This document shows, piece after piece, positions 30,547 to 40,413 of a stretch of 64,000 bases of DNA (position 1 is the stretch's first letter; every line of letters begins with the position of its first letter). The position numbers and the translations under genes were made by a program. The notes beneath the pieces are model-generated. The model did no database searches. It was not told the origin of the DNA and saw only the letters and a program-made list of their open reading frames with translations. Source of the stretch: Nitrosomonas communis (GTDB lineage Bacteria > Pseudomonadota > Gammaproteobacteria > Burkholderiales > Nitrosomonadaceae); NCBI RefSeq assembly GCF_900114745.1, contig NZ_FOUB01000008.1:1-64000 (forward strand), given 5' to 3'.

Positions 30547-31173
30547 TTAGTCGACCTTATTTCCTTCACCGTAATATTCCTCACGGATGACATAAGGTGT
30601 TATCTCTCGAGGTTCTATTGTGATGGGTTGATAAATAACTCGTTTCTGATCAGCATCATAGCGCATCTCTACATATCCAGATAACGGAAAATCCTTACGG
30701 AATGGATTACCAATAAAACCATAATCAGTAAGAATCCTTCGTAAATCAGGATGATTGAAAAAAATGATACCGTAAAGATCGAATGCTTCACGCTCAAACC
30801 AGTTAGCTGATGGCCAAATGCCCATTACCGAATCTACCATCGGCAATTCATCATCATCAGCAAATACCCTTACTCGTAACCGATGATTGAGATTTATTGA
30901 AAGCAAGTGATAAACAACGGCAAATCGCCTGTTTTTGCGCCCTTCTCCCGCAAAAGAATCATGAGTATGCGCTGAATAATCCACACCACACAAATCAATA
31001 AGCATGTCAAAATTCAGATCAGGATGATCGCGCAACGCTTCCGCCACATCCAATAAATCCTGTGATCGCACCAGGATGGTTATTTCATGTAAGTGTTGAC
31101 TCAAACTTGCCAGCTTACTATCAAGTACACTCCGCAAAGATGATACGAGCTTTTCCAAACGACTAATCGACAT
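30547..31173 (-). CDS. nuoC: NADH-quinone oxidoreductase subunit C
   Basis: 30-kDa-type peripheral subunit, 208 residues, with no cofactor. The core blocks are LIDLCGVDY near residue 60, [22 protein letters not shown] near residue 110 given here in part as [12 protein letters not shown], and [13 protein letters not shown] with [19 protein letters not shown]. It sits between nuoB (8 bases) and nuoD (47 bases). Confidence 0.96.
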   Translation of the reverse strand: MSISRLEKLVSSLRSVLDSKLASLSQHLHEITILVRSQDLLDVAEALRDHPDLNFDMLIDLCGVDYSAHTHDSFAGEGRKNRRFAVVYHLLSINLNHRLRVRVFADDDELPMVDSVMGIWPSANWFEREAFDLYGIIFFNHPDLRRILTDYGFIGNPFRKDFPLSGYVEMRYDADQKRVIYQPITIEPREITPYVIREEYYGEGNKVD

Positions 31174-31181
31174 GTTAGAAC

Positions 31182-31652
31182 CTAACGGGCAATGGTATTT
31201 GTTCTTTTTATTTTATTTTGGAGCTGAATGATTCCATAAAGGAGAGCTTCAGCAGTAGGCGGACATCCCGGGACATAAATATCAACGGGCACAATTCGAT
31301 CACAGCCACGAACGACAGAATATGAATAGTGGTAATAACCCCCACCATTCGCACAGGAGCCCATGGAAATGACCCAACGTGGCTCAGCCATTTGATCATA
31401 AACTTTACGTAATGCGGGAGCCATCTTGTTACATAATGTTCCTGCCACAATCATTACGTCTGATTGTCGCGGACTAGGTCGAAAAACTATTCCAAATCGA
31501 TCGAGATCATATCGTGATGCTCCAGTCTGCATCATTTCTACTGCACAACAGGCAAGACCAAATGTCATTGGCCACATTGACCCGGTGCGACCCCAATTAA
31601 TTACAGAATCCAAACTAGTGGTTATAAAACCTTTATCTACTGTGCTGTCCAT
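31182..31652 (-). CDS. nuoB: NADH-quinone oxidoreductase subunit B
   Basis: Subunit holding the terminal 4Fe-4S cluster N2 that reduces quinone. Ligands are seen in [11 protein letters not shown] (the tandem Cys pair), in [11 protein letters not shown] and its surroundings ([19 protein letters not shown]) and in [14 protein letters not shown]. The open frame begins at 31676, which would overlap nuoA by 20 bases; I prefer the ATG at 31652, 4 bases after the nuoA stop, which gives 156 residues and the usual [20 protein letters not shown] opening close to the start. Confidence 0.96.
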   Translation of the reverse strand: MDSTVDKGFITTSLDSVINWGRTGSMWPMTFGLACCAVEMMQTGASRYDLDRFGIVFRPSPRQSDVMIVAGTLCNKMAPALRKVYDQMAEPRWVISMGSCANGGGYYHYSYSVVRGCDRIVPVDIYVPGCPPTAEALLYGIIQLQNKIKRTNTIAR

Positions 31653-31656
31653 TATA

Positions 31657-32025
31657 TCAATCCCACTCCAGGGCACCTTTCATCCACTCGTAAGCAAAAC
31701 CTACCACAAGTATGCCAAGAAATACTAGCATTGCAATAAAGCCAAACATACCAATTTCATTTAATACAACCGCCCAAGGAAAAAGGAAGGCAATTTCCAG
31801 ATCAAACAGAATAAACAATATCGCTACCAAATAATAACGCACATCAAATTTCATACGTGCATCTTCAAATGCTTCAAAACCACACTCGTATGGCGACAAT
31901 TTCTCACTATCGGGTCGATTTGGCGCAAATAACCAACCTGCTAACATGGATAACACACCCACTGCCAACCCAACCAAAATAAAAAGGAGAATTGGGAAAT
32001 AATTACCAAGCATTGTTTCTAGCAT
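31657..32025 (-). CDS. nuoA: NADH-quinone oxidoreductase subunit A
   Basis: Three-helix membrane subunit, 122 residues. The loop [21 protein letters not shown] after the first helix is the family hallmark and contacts the quinone cavity; [17 protein letters not shown] in helix 2 is also conserved. It is the first nuo gene and follows tRNA-Leu by about 60 bases on the same strand, so the tRNA promoter may help to drive the operon. Confidence 0.96.
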   Translation of the reverse strand: MLETMLGNYFPILLFILVGLAVGVLSMLAGWLFAPNRPDSEKLSPYECGFEAFEDARMKFDVRYYLVAILFILFDLEIAFLFPWAVVLNEIGMFGFIAMLVFLGILVVGFAYEWMKGALEWD

Positions 32026-32084
32026 AATTGTTGTTATTCTCGTTATTGATTTACTTGCGTAGTTACTATTCTTCTAATATGTAA

Positions 32085-32169
32085 TGGTGCCGATGGCGAG
32101 ACTCGAACTCGCACAGCTTTCGCCACCGCCCCCTCAAGACGGCGTGTCTACCAATTCCACCACATCGGC
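32085..32169 (-). tRNA. tRNA-Leu (anticodon GAG)
   Basis: The minus strand reads GCCGATGTGGTGGAATTGG into a leucine-type D-arm, then the anticodon loop TTGAGGG with anticodon GAG, a long class II variable arm, a TTCGAGTC T-loop, and a 3' half CCATCGGC that pairs with the 5' acceptor end. The CCA is encoded (32085-32087). A long variable arm and GAG anticodon fix it as tRNA-Leu reading CUC/CUU. It sits between secG and nuoA. Confidence 0.97.
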
Positions 32170-32237
32170 TGATTTTTTCTGAATCAATAATAAACTTTAC
32201 TTAATATAGAAATTAAATCCAACCCTAAACATTTTAA

Positions 32238-32609
32238 TTATTCAGGTATTTCCCCAGCCTTAGAAGCAGCATCATTCACCGGCACTTCAGAAGAAGGTCT
32301 CGTATCTGTTGTTGTTTCTGCCTCTTTTACCCCAGCAGACTCCACTTCAAAACGTTTCATGATACTGGCGCTCTCAGTCCCGCCGCCAGAGAAATAGGCG
32401 AGTGACAAGCTAGTGATAAAAAATACCGTAGCGGCCAAAGCAGTTGTTCGACTCAAAAAATTAGCTGACCCACTTGCACCAAAAAGACTTCCGGCTGAGC
32501 CACTGCCAAATGCAGCCCCCATATCCGCGCCTTTTCCATGTTGCAACAAAATCAAAACTACAACTACCAACGCTGCTATCAGATGTATCGACCAAACTAT
32601 TGTTTCCAT
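32238..32609 (-). CDS. secG: Protein-export membrane protein SecG
   Basis: Small SecYEG translocon subunit with two predicted helices (about residues 5-22 and 55-74). The conserved block [20 protein letters not shown] leads into [18 protein letters not shown], exactly the family pattern. Of 123 residues, the last ~45 are a polar E/T/S-rich tail of variable sequence. It lies 17 bases downstream of tpiA. Confidence 0.96.
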   Translation of the reverse strand: METIVWSIHLIAALVVVVLILLQHGKGADMGAAFGSGSAGSLFGASGSANFLSRTTALAATVFFITSLSLAYFSGGGTESASIMKRFEVESAGVKEAETTTDTRPSSEVPVNDAASKAGEIPE

Positions 32610-32626
32610 TTTTTACTCTTAAGAAA

Positions 32627-33382
32627 TCATTGCTGTGCGGCTGAACAGATTGAAATAAACTCATTAGCATTCAATGAAGCACCCCCTATCAATCCTCCAT
32701 CGATATCAGGCATTGCAAATAAATCGCTGGCATTACCAGCTTTTACACTTCCTCCATAGAGAATCTGCACGTTAGCGGCCATTTCTGTGCTTTGCTTAGC
32801 AAGCTTGCTGCGTATAAAGGCATGTACACTCTGAGCTTGTGCAGGAGTCGCCGTTCTGCCCGTACCAATTGCCCATACAGGCTCATAAGCAATAACCGAT
32901 TGCGCTAACGAATTAGCACCGGCTAACTTGATCACGGCATCGAGCTGCTCTTCTATTACTCGCTCCGTTTCACCAATTTCACGTTGTGCCAATGTCTCAC
33001 CGACACATAGAATAGGTATCAAACCAGCGCTCTGTGCTTTTTTAAACTTCTCGGCTACGGTATGGTTATCCTCACCAAACAAAGATCGTCTCTCGGAATG
33101 CCCAACAATCACATAACGGCAGGCAAAATCCAGCAACATCTCTGCCGCCACTTCGCCAGTATAGGCGCCCAGATCAAACTGACTGACATTCTGTGCGCCC
33201 CAAAATATATGAGTATCTTTCAGAGCAAGCTGCACCGCTGGCAAATAAGGATATGGTGCACAAACTGCACATATGACATCCCGTAATTCCTTCGTACCGG
33301 GAATGATTGCAGTGAGTAACTCTTGGTTCTGAACCAGATTACCATTCATCTTCCAGTTACCGACAACCAGCTTTGCGCGCAT
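32627..33382 (-). CDS. tpiA: Triose-phosphate isomerase
   Basis: Interconverts dihydroxyacetone phosphate and glyceraldehyde 3-phosphate; in an autotroph it also serves the Calvin cycle. The 251-residue TIM barrel shows VVGNWKMNG at the start with the substrate Lys, catalytic His in YVIVGHSERRSLFGE, catalytic Glu in VIAYEPVWAIGTGRTA, and the phosphate loops VQILYGGSVKAGNA and GGLIGGASL. First gene of the run tpiA-secG-tRNA-nuo. Confidence 0.97.
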   Translation of the reverse strand: MRAKLVVGNWKMNGNLVQNQELLTAIIPGTKELRDVICAVCAPYPYLPAVQLALKDTHIFWGAQNVSQFDLGAYTGEVAAEMLLDFACRYVIVGHSERRSLFGEDNHTVAEKFKKAQSAGLIPILCVGETLAQREIGETERVIEEQLDAVIKLAGANSLAQSVIAYEPVWAIGTGRTATPAQAQSVHAFIRSKLAKQSTEMAANVQILYGGSVKAGNASDLFAMPDIDGGLIGGASLNANEFISICSAAQQ

Positions 33383-33744
33383 CCTATTATCCTTACATAT
33401 CAGAATCGGGAATCCTACCCGTGAAAAAGCACTGCGTCAATCTCTTGATAAACTATGCGTTAAGCAATTTGACCAGTTAAAATTGAATAATTTCTTCACT
33501 AAATATGTAATTTACAGATATAAATGTTTGAAGAAAAATAGATATTTTTTTACAATGCAATTTATCAATCTTGCGTGATGCTAACATTGCTGGGAAACAA
33601 TGCTGTATTTCTGTTAATTTTTTTCTACAATCAAAACTTATCGAAACCCAAGCGCAGCTCATATCATCATTGCCATGAACCTAAGGCCGCTACTTTTGCC
33701 ATTGCCTCAAGAATTACTCATCACTTAGGACTGGATTCCATCAA
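33383..33744. other. Intergenic region between tpiA and the sulfotransferase gene
   Basis: About 360 bases, AT-rich, holding the upstream region of tpiA (minus strand). I see no ORF of note, no RNA gene, and no copy of the dispersed repeat. Confidence 0.4.
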
Positions 33745-34665
33745 TTAGATCGTGCCACCACTCTCGAGCCATACACGACAGTCGAGAGTGAGTGCTCGAT
33801 CACAAGCAGCTTCATAGAGCGCCATCTCTTTGTCAGAAAGCACCTCACGCCAACGCCCATTTGTTCCCTTATGAAGAAAAGTTTGTGCTCCCCCCTTCCA
33901 GAAATGGCCGCCCCCTGGGGCGTATAGATCTCCCTGACGTTTCATTTCCGCAAAGGAAACTGCCTTGATGATGTCAGCCCAAGCATTCTCGGGCACATTA
34001 ATTTCCAGAAATGCAGCCATGCGGCGCACTTCCCGCTCAGTATTTTCGAGCATATCGTTGTAGTGAAATAGCTGAATGTTAGGCAGGTGACGAAAATTCC
34101 ACCAAGACTGTACATTGGAAAGATGCGACCAATATGGCCAACCATCAGTTTCCCACGCGAACGAACCGCGCGTTATCCAATTTCGCCAAAAGATATGGAT
34201 ATCATCTGGTGGTCGCGGCAATTCATCACCCACTCGGCCCGGCAGCAAATTCATCAGTGTAAAGAACTCATCCTTCATACCCTTATAATGATTCCATAAC
34301 GACATGAAAACATCCCGCGGATCGCGGGCAATGTAAAGGTACTTAATCTTCTCACTATACAACATACCATCGAGCGGCAAATGCGTCTTGATGAAGCGAC
34401 AGTGCGTCTGCGCTTTCAATCTGTTCAACACTACTTCAAGCGGCATAATGCGCATATCCAGCCACGGTGACATTTCCGCCGGTGCAGCTGGGAAATTTCC
34501 ATCTGGAAAAAGAAGATGCGCCACAATAGCCTGAGTCCAAGTCGTACCTGCTTTATATGATGTGGCTACGACGATATCATTCGCGCGCGACTCGAAATAA
34601 TCCCAACGGGTGCTGTCGAAATGATGATTCTGGTAGATACGGGAGCGCTTTGGTAAAGTTGGCAT
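33745..34665 (-). CDS. Sulfotransferase (PAPS-dependent, cytosolic SULT-like)
   Basis: Transfers a sulfuryl group from PAPS to a hydroxyl or amine acceptor; the acceptor is unknown. Of 306 residues, the 5'-phosphosulfate loop is TSYKAGTTWTQ near residue 34, the catalytic-type histidine lies in RFIKTHLPLD near residue 92, the 3'-phosphate site is YIARDPRDVFMSLWNHY near residue 111, and the PAPS-binding C-terminal block is FLHKGTNGRWREVLS near residue 264. The KTHLP wording resembles cytosolic aryl/alcohol sulfotransferases more than bacterial NodH types. It stands alone, with a MITE-like repeat ending 33 bases upstream of its start. Confidence 0.9.
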   Translation of the reverse strand: MPTLPKRSRIYQNHHFDSTRWDYFESRANDIVVATSYKAGTTWTQAIVAHLLFPDGNFPAAPAEMSPWLDMRIMPLEVVLNRLKAQTHCRFIKTHLPLDGMLYSEKIKYLYIARDPRDVFMSLWNHYKGMKDEFFTLMNLLPGRVGDELPRPPDDIHIFWRNWITRGSFAWETDGWPYWSHLSNVQSWWNFRHLPNIQLFHYNDMLENTEREVRRMAAFLEINVPENAWADIIKAVSFAEMKRQGDLYAPGGGHFWKGGAQTFLHKGTNGRWREVLSDKEMALYEAACDRALTLDCRVWLESGGTI

Positions 34666-34698
34666 TCTAGTAACCCATTTTGAAATGATTTATTGGTA

Positions 34699-34801
34699 AT
34701 TCCATTTTTAAATCAAAACTGACTTTGTCGGCTTCGCCTTGCCGTATTATTTATACTGTCTGCGGCTCGCCTTCGCGTCATTTTTGATTTAGAAATGGAA
34801 T
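34699..34801 (+). repeat. ~103 bp MITE-like repeat upstream of the sulfotransferase gene
   Basis: Best preserved copy. Left end ATTCCATTTTTAAATCAAAA, right end TTTTGATTTAGAAATGGAAT: a 20-bp inverted repeat with one mismatch. The centre contains cggcttcgccttgccg, a small hairpin, and tattatttatactgtctg. Being just upstream of the leftward sulfotransferase gene, it must lie in or near its promoter or leader. Bases 34802-34998 show no gene. Confidence 0.92.
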
Positions 34802-34998
34802 AACTTATAAAGAGACATTCTCAATCTGGCAGGTATGTGCCAATGGCTAATAAGATTCGCAGCAATCTTATCTTGGTTTATTTAGCTATTAACCTCTTGA
34901 GTGATTTGTTAATTTCATTCCGCTCTTTTTGCGATAACTATTGCACCAGGATACTCTCTTTACCAATATTTTAATTTTCTAGATTGTTCTGGAAATGA

Positions 34999-35590
34999 TC
35001 AAGCTAGAATATCAGGAAATACAGTATTTTTTATTTTTTCGATCAATGACAATATCAATTCATTACCAAAAATATCATTTGATGAGAAATGTGGGATAGC
35101 GAAAGTTAAACCAACCTTTCTTATTGTTTTTTTATGTAATGAAAAAAGAATTTCATTATTTTTATAACTAAGCGCATCCTCACATGCGCTTTTAACTTTA
35201 TCACTGATTCTCATTATTGGTAATTTCTGAATTGGATTAAATTCCAGCCATTTTGCCTCGACAATATCAAGATAATTTTCTAAGACAAGAACCATATCCA
35301 AACACGCTGAAGATTCATTTCTATTATCAATGACTTCACGCATAGTGGCATAACCTGCTTTTGCTGGTGAAACACCAAAAAGATGAGTATTGCCGTGCTC
35401 TGCATGAACATAGGGAGCATCAAATCCAGATGTGATTAACTATATCAATTAATTCTTTTTCCCATTATTGGAAGATTTTCTCCCAACATTCCAATATATT
35501 TTCATTTACTATTTCCAGCCCATTCATGCCTGTACATGGAAACTTACTAGAAATCAACCATGCGCAATGACGCAATCCATTACATAATAG
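34999..35590 (-). pseudogene. Decayed gene of unknown family
   Basis: The longest open piece is 114 codons from an ATG at 35343 to 34999. The same frame stays open upstream for 39 more codons without a start, reading SGFDAPYVHAEHGNTHLFGVS then PAKAGYAT, and is cut by TAG near 35462. Above that, another frame reads TYLLCNGLRHCAWLISS, CTGMNGLEIVNENILECWEKIFQ in part, before its own stop. These pieces look like one protein of about 200 residues broken by at least one frameshift and one stop. I do not recognise the family. It lies between the MITE-like repeat and the thioesterase gene. Confidence 0.55.
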
Positions 35591-35611
35591 ATAAGTGATG
35601 AGTACGCTACA

Positions 35612-36034
35612 CTATTCCAGCGGTACTACCCTTGGCCGCCGGTTTTCATCAATAGCTACGTAAGTCAATACCGCTTCGGTCACTTTGATACAGATCTCTT
35701 GTCCACCTTCCCGCGCGCCACGTTGCACATAAACCGATACATCGACGGTAATCGAGGTACGCCCTATCTTGATAATGTTGGCGTAGAAACTGACGATATC
35801 GCCCACAAACACAGGTTGCTTAAATACAAAGGAATTAACAGCCACTGTGGCGACGCGTCCTCGTGCTCGTCGGATGGCGGGGATGCTGCCCGCAATATCG
35901 ACTTGCGACATGATCCAGCCACCGAAAATATCACCTGCGTAATTGGTATCCGATGGCATCGGTACCGTGCGCAAGATGGGCTGACCTTCTGGCAAGGGAA
36001 CGTGTCGTGCGGGATCATATGGAATGTTGGACAT
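35612..36034 (-). CDS. Acyl-CoA thioesterase, YciA-type hotdog protein
   Basis: Hydrolyses acyl-CoA to free acid and CoA. The 140-residue single hotdog domain shows TNYAGDIFGGWIMSQVDIAG near residue 30, in which the catalytic Asp and the helix start are conserved, followed by VAVNSFVFKQPVFVGDIVSFYA and GRTSITVDVSVY. These are characteristic of the YciA/BACH family. It is 48 bases downstream of the acyl-CoA synthetase gene on the same strand, so the pair may balance acyl-CoA pools. Chain-length preference cannot be read from the sequence. Confidence 0.9.
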   Translation of the reverse strand: MSNIPYDPARHVPLPEGQPILRTVPMPSDTNYAGDIFGGWIMSQVDIAGSIPAIRRARGRVATVAVNSFVFKQPVFVGDIVSFYANIIKIGRTSITVDVSVYVQRGAREGGQEICIKVTEAVLTYVAIDENRRPRVVPLE

Positions 36035-36082
36035 TGCTGGCTTATAACGAGTTAGAGGTGGGTTGAAGAGGATTCATTTTGG

Positions 36083-37912
36083 TCAGTGTCCCGCGTATAA
36101 ACGCTCGATCTCAGTCCTATAGCGCTCTAGAATTTTTGACCGCTTCAATTTCAGAGTAGGTGTCAGCATTTCATTTGCCACTGTCCACGGCTCAGGGATT
36201 AAAGCTACCCGATATACTTGGGCATACCCTGGAAATTCATGCACCTGCTGGCTAATCATTTCCAATACGATTTCTTCTGCTTGCTCATTTTTCGTCAGTT
36301 GCTGCGGGTCGGCTGACACTTGACATTGTGCAGCAACATTTTCCCAGCCACGCCTGCTCAATACCACCAATGCGCTCAAATAAGAGCGCCCTTCACCAAT
36401 GATCATGACTTGCTCGAACAGAGGATTTCGCAAAATAGCGGCTTCCATATCGGCTGGTGGCACCTTTTCACCCGTGGAGGTCACGATAATATCCTTTATA
36501 CGTCCAGTAATCGTGATGCGCCCTTGTTCATCGATACTTGCAATATCCCCCGAATTCAGCCAACCATCATCAGAAATGATGGCTCGGGTCGCTTCTGGAT
36601 TATTCCAGTAGCCAAGCATGACATTAGGGCCGCGAATTAGCAGAGCGCCGTGCTCTCCGAGCTTGACTTCCACTCCCGGGATAGGCAAACCAACACTGGA
36701 GGGCAAGTTATTAGTCAGGCGATTAGCACAAACCACTGGACTCGTTTCTGTCATGCCATACCCTTGCAATATCGGTAATCCTAAGCCAATGAAGACACGT
36801 GAAATCTCAGGCGAAAGCGCTGCTCCCCCACTTAGCGCCAACTGTAACCGCCCGCCCAGCTTATCCATCAATTTCCGTGCTACCAGCTTATCCAGCAATG
36901 GCCATAGCAAATGAAACCAGTGCCAGGAATCACGTCCTTGCTGATGCTCAAATCGGCTGTAGCCGACTTCTACAGCCAGGTTGAATAGCTTTTTAGCTAG
37001 CGCTGGTCCCTCATCCAATTTAGCGCGTATGCCTGCATACACTCGCTCATAGATGCGTGGCACCGAAACCAGGACGGATGGACGAATTGTGAGCAAATCT
37101 TCCTGCAACTGTTGAATCGAGCGAGCATAAGCGATAGTGGCACCACACATCATGGGCACATAATATCCAGCTGTGCGCTCAAATGTATGAGACAGAGGCA
37201 AAAACGAAAGCAGCAGATCATCGGGTGTCACGTTCACGACCTGAGCAGAAGCGTAAGCATTGGTCAGAATATTATGGTGACTGAGCATCACGCCTTTGGG
37301 ATGCCCTGTTGTGCCCGAAGTATAGATGATCGTTACAAGTGCATGCGGGTCGTTAGTCAGATGTTGGATATCGCCCGCTTGCTCCGGCAACCACTTGCTC
37401 ATCGCAATCACCCGAGTGTCCTCTACCTGAACTGTCTCCTGCTCGGACAAAGTAATGATCACGATGCGCGACAACTCGTTGAGTTGCTCCTCTTTTACTA
37501 GAGAAAATGCTTCCCATTGCGCCAATTTCTCCACTAACAGCAGCTTGACACCAGCATTCCGCAGGCAGTAGGCTGCATTTTCAGCACGATCCTCTGTATA
37601 AAGCGGTACTACCACCAAGCCCAATCCAATCGCTGCCTGTTCGAACATCACCCACTCGTGGCAATTTCGCGACATCACCGCAACCCGATCGCCAGGAGAC
37701 AAATTTTCACGCGACAAGGCAGTTTGCCAGCGCATGACTCCTTGTGCCATCTCAGCCCAAGCGTAATCACGCCATTTTTCAGCCACCACATCAAAATCGC
37801 GATAAGCCACGGACTCGGGAGAACGACTTACTCGTTCTTTGAATAAGCCATCCAATGTTTTAGCCATTTCTACCGGAATGACATCTGTTTTGCTGCACGG
37901 ATGATCTGCCAC
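36083..37912 (-). CDS. Long-chain fatty acid--CoA ligase
   Basis: Adenylate-forming enzyme of 609 residues that activates long-chain fatty acids to acyl-CoA. The P-loop is IIYTSGTTGHPKGVMLSHHN near residue 195, the aryl/acyl region contains GYGMTETSPVVCANR near residue 385, and the hinge block is LNSGDIASIDEQGRITITGR with KDIIVTSTGEKVPPADME. The type resembles ACSL/FAA-like or Rv-type ligases (AMP-forming, membrane-associated) more than FadD. It sits between the thioesterase and the acyl-CoA dehydrogenase genes (52 bases), suggesting one operon with fadE first. Confidence 0.92.
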   Translation of the reverse strand: MADHPCSKTDVIPVEMAKTLDGLFKERVSRSPESVAYRDFDVVAEKWRDYAWAEMAQGVMRWQTALSRENLSPGDRVAVMSRNCHEWVMFEQAAIGLGLVVVPLYTEDRAENAAYCLRNAGVKLLLVEKLAQWEAFSLVKEEQLNELSRIVIITLSEQETVQVEDTRVIAMSKWLPEQAGDIQHLTNDPHALVTIIYTSGTTGHPKGVMLSHHNILTNAYASAQVVNVTPDDLLLSFLPLSHTFERTAGYYVPMMCGATIAYARSIQQLQEDLLTIRPSVLVSVPRIYERVYAGIRAKLDEGPALAKKLFNLAVEVGYSRFEHQQGRDSWHWFHLLWPLLDKLVARKLMDKLGGRLQLALSGGAALSPEISRVFIGLGLPILQGYGMTETSPVVCANRLTNNLPSSVGLPIPGVEVKLGEHGALLIRGPNVMLGYWNNPEATRAIISDDGWLNSGDIASIDEQGRITITGRIKDIIVTSTGEKVPPADMEAAILRNPLFEQVMIIGEGRSYLSALVVLSRRGWENVAAQCQVSADPQQLTKNEQAEEIVLEMISQQVHEFPGYAQVYRVALIPEPWTVANEMLTPTLKLKRSKILERYRTEIERLYAGH

Positions 37913-37964
37913 TTTTTCTCCCTATTTATATTGACCATACTGTTTGTAGAAATCCCGCTCTATT

Positions 37965-40289
37965 TTATGATGTGGTGCCTGTTGCTTTCCCAAAATCAGG
38001 TGGAAAATCATCGACCATAATCACGCGACGCCGCAAGACTTTCATTTTTTCAAGTAGCGCCGCTTCTTCTTGATTAATGATACCTCGCTCCAGTGCCTCG
38101 GTTACTTTTCCATCATTGGATCTAGTCAATTGACCTGCCTTAATAGCGTTGCGCAATTTTATCTCGATGGCGTCGCATGCCACAGCACATTCCATAGCCT
38201 GTTCAAGATGCGCCAAGGGCTCTTTGTCATCTGTGGGAACATACATCCCTGCTGTCAAACGATCACGCACTTCTCCAGGCTCCAGAATCAGTCGAGCAAC
38301 TGTGTGCGAAAGCGCATCTGAGGGTGGTGCAAATTTCCTCCCTAATGGGAACACCAGTATTCGCATCACCCAATGCATCAACCAGCTTCCCGAAAAGTTC
38401 TTCAGTAATTCATCGAAGGTCTGCTGAATACGATAGCGTGCATCTTGAATCGACCAATGCAACAGCGGTAAATCTGCAGCAGGTCGACCATCATCTTCAA
38501 AGCGCTTCAGTGTTGCAGAACACAAATACAGCATACTGAGAATATCGCCGAGTCGTGCAGATATCCTTTCCTTCCGTTTGAGTGCTCCGCCCAGCTTTAG
38601 CATCGCAATATCGGTAAATAAAGCAAACGCAGCGGAAAAGCGAGTCAATTGCCGGTAATAATCAGCGGTATCACTTAAAACACCTTCTGGTACTCCTTTG
38701 ATATATTGGCTGCCCAAACCGAAGAAAAAGCTTCGGAAGATATTACGCAGACTAAAAGCAATATGTCCCATCAGTGCCCGATCAAATGCAATCAAAGCAT
38801 GCTTTTTGTCTGGATCATTAGCTGCATTGATTTCTTGCAATGCGTAGGGATGGCCACGAATCGCACCCTGACCGAAAATGATCATATTCCGCGTCAAGAG
38901 ATTGGCGCCTTCGACTGTAATGCCGACTGGAATCTGCTGATAAGTGCGGGCTAAATAGTTGCTTGGCCCCATACAAATGCCTTTGCCACCGTGGACATCC
39001 ATGGCGTCATTGATCGCCTGACGGCTACGCTCGGTCAAATGATATTTAACAATAGCTGAAATCACCGATGGTTTTTCACCCAGATCCACTGCACCAGCAG
39101 TCATGACTCTGGCCGCATCCATCATGTAAGTGTTGCCAGCAATGCGTGCCAGCACTTCTTCCACTCCCTCAAAAAAACCAATGGGGGTCTTAAACTGCAC
39201 GCGCACCCGTCCGTATGCACCGCATGTGCGTGCAGCCAGTTTAGCTGCCCCAGTACTGGTAGCGGGCAGGGAAATCGACCGCCCAGCAGCTAGACAGTTC
39301 ATTAACATCCGCCAGCCATTACCCACTCCCCCACGTCCACCAATTACCCACTCCATGGGGATGAATACATTTTTGCCAGAATTTGGACCATTCTCGAACG
39401 CCCCATTCAACGGAAAATGACGACGGCCGATATTCACACCTGGCGTTTGAGTAGGAATTAAAGCTAGGGTAATACCAAGATCTTCTTGATCGCCAAGTAA
39501 TTTGTTTGGATCACGTAACCTGAAGGCCAATCCCAGGATAGTGGCAACCGGTCCCAGCGTAATGTAGCGTTTCTCCCATGTAACTCGCATGCCGAGTACA
39601 TCTTGCTGACCGTTATACTCACCTCGACATACAATACCCAGATCAGGGATAGATCCAGCATCAGAGCCTGCTTCTGGTCCGGTCAAGGCGAAACAAGGCA
39701 CTTCAAGACCTTTCGCTAAACGAGGTAGATAATAGTTTTTCTGCTCCTCAGTCCCGTAATGCAATAGCAATTCAGCCGGACCCAGCGAATTTGGCACCAT
39801 GACTGTTACGGCTGCCGTGTTACTGCGCGAGCCGATTTTCATCACCACCTCAGAATGCGCCAATGCCGAAAAGCCATATCCCCCATATTCCTTCGGGATA
39901 ATCAAACCGAAGAATCCGTTATCTTTAATGAAGTGCCAGACATGCGGTGGCAAATCATAGCACTCGTGGGTGATATGCCATTCATCCAGCATTGCACAAA
40001 GTTGCTCAACGGGACCATCCAGAAATGCCTTTTCCTCCGGGCTGAGCGTAGGTTTGGGATAAGCTAGTAATTTGTGCCAATCGGGTCTACCGCTAAACAG
40101 TTCTCCTTCCCACCACACTGTACCCGCATCGAGCGCCTCCCGCTCAGTCTGTGAAATCTGAGGAAGAATTTTGCGGAAAATTTTCAATAGGAAATTGGAA
40201 ACAAGGTTACGACGCAAAAATGGAATCACGAGAATAATGACTATGATCCCTATCAACGAAAAAATTAGCAGTAAAAAAGACTGAAGCAT
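37965..40289 (-). CDS. fadE: Acyl-CoA dehydrogenase, FadE family
   Basis: FAD-dependent first enzyme of beta-oxidation, oxidising acyl-CoA to trans-2-enoyl-CoA. The 774 residues start with a membrane segment (SFLLLIFSLIGIIVIILVI) as in E. coli FadE (814). The core shows PKEYGGYGFSALAHSEV near residue 136, the CoA/FAD block CFALTGPEAGSDAGS near residue 194, NGWRMLMNCLAAGRSISLP and AMDVHGGKGICMGPSNYL near residue 440. The C-terminal ~250 residues form the FadE-specific extra domain. Its start region faces mlaD divergently, with a MITE-like repeat in between. Confidence 0.93.
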   Translation of the reverse strand: MLQSFLLLIFSLIGIIVIILVIPFLRRNLVSNFLLKIFRKILPQISQTEREALDAGTVWWEGELFSGRPDWHKLLAYPKPTLSPEEKAFLDGPVEQLCAMLDEWHITHECYDLPPHVWHFIKDNGFFGLIIPKEYGGYGFSALAHSEVVMKIGSRSNTAAVTVMVPNSLGPAELLLHYGTEEQKNYYLPRLAKGLEVPCFALTGPEAGSDAGSIPDLGIVCRGEYNGQQDVLGMRVTWEKRYITLGPVATILGLAFRLRDPNKLLGDQEDLGITLALIPTQTPGVNIGRRHFPLNGAFENGPNSGKNVFIPMEWVIGGRGGVGNGWRMLMNCLAAGRSISLPATSTGAAKLAARTCGAYGRVRVQFKTPIGFFEGVEEVLARIAGNTYMMDAARVMTAGAVDLGEKPSVISAIVKYHLTERSRQAINDAMDVHGGKGICMGPSNYLARTYQQIPVGITVEGANLLTRNMIIFGQGAIRGHPYALQEINAANDPDKKHALIAFDRALMGHIAFSLRNIFRSFFFGLGSQYIKGVPEGVLSDTADYYRQLTRFSAAFALFTDIAMLKLGGALKRKERISARLGDILSMLYLCSATLKRFEDDGRPAADLPLLHWSIQDARYRIQQTFDELLKNFSGSWLMHWVMRILVFPLGRKFAPPSDALSHTVARLILEPGEVRDRLTAGMYVPTDDKEPLAHLEQAMECAVACDAIEIKLRNAIKAGQLTRSNDGKVTEALERGIINQEEAALLEKMKVLRRRVIMVDDFPPDFGKATGTTS

Positions 40290-40413
40290 CGCTTTTCCTG
40301 TAAGAATTGAGAGTCTGATTACACTACCGCAGAAAATACTTGTGTCAAGCCTTACTGCGCTGAAGTTCTCAATGGTCTATCAAAATCCCTTTGAGGTGTT
40401 GTAAAATCGACTC

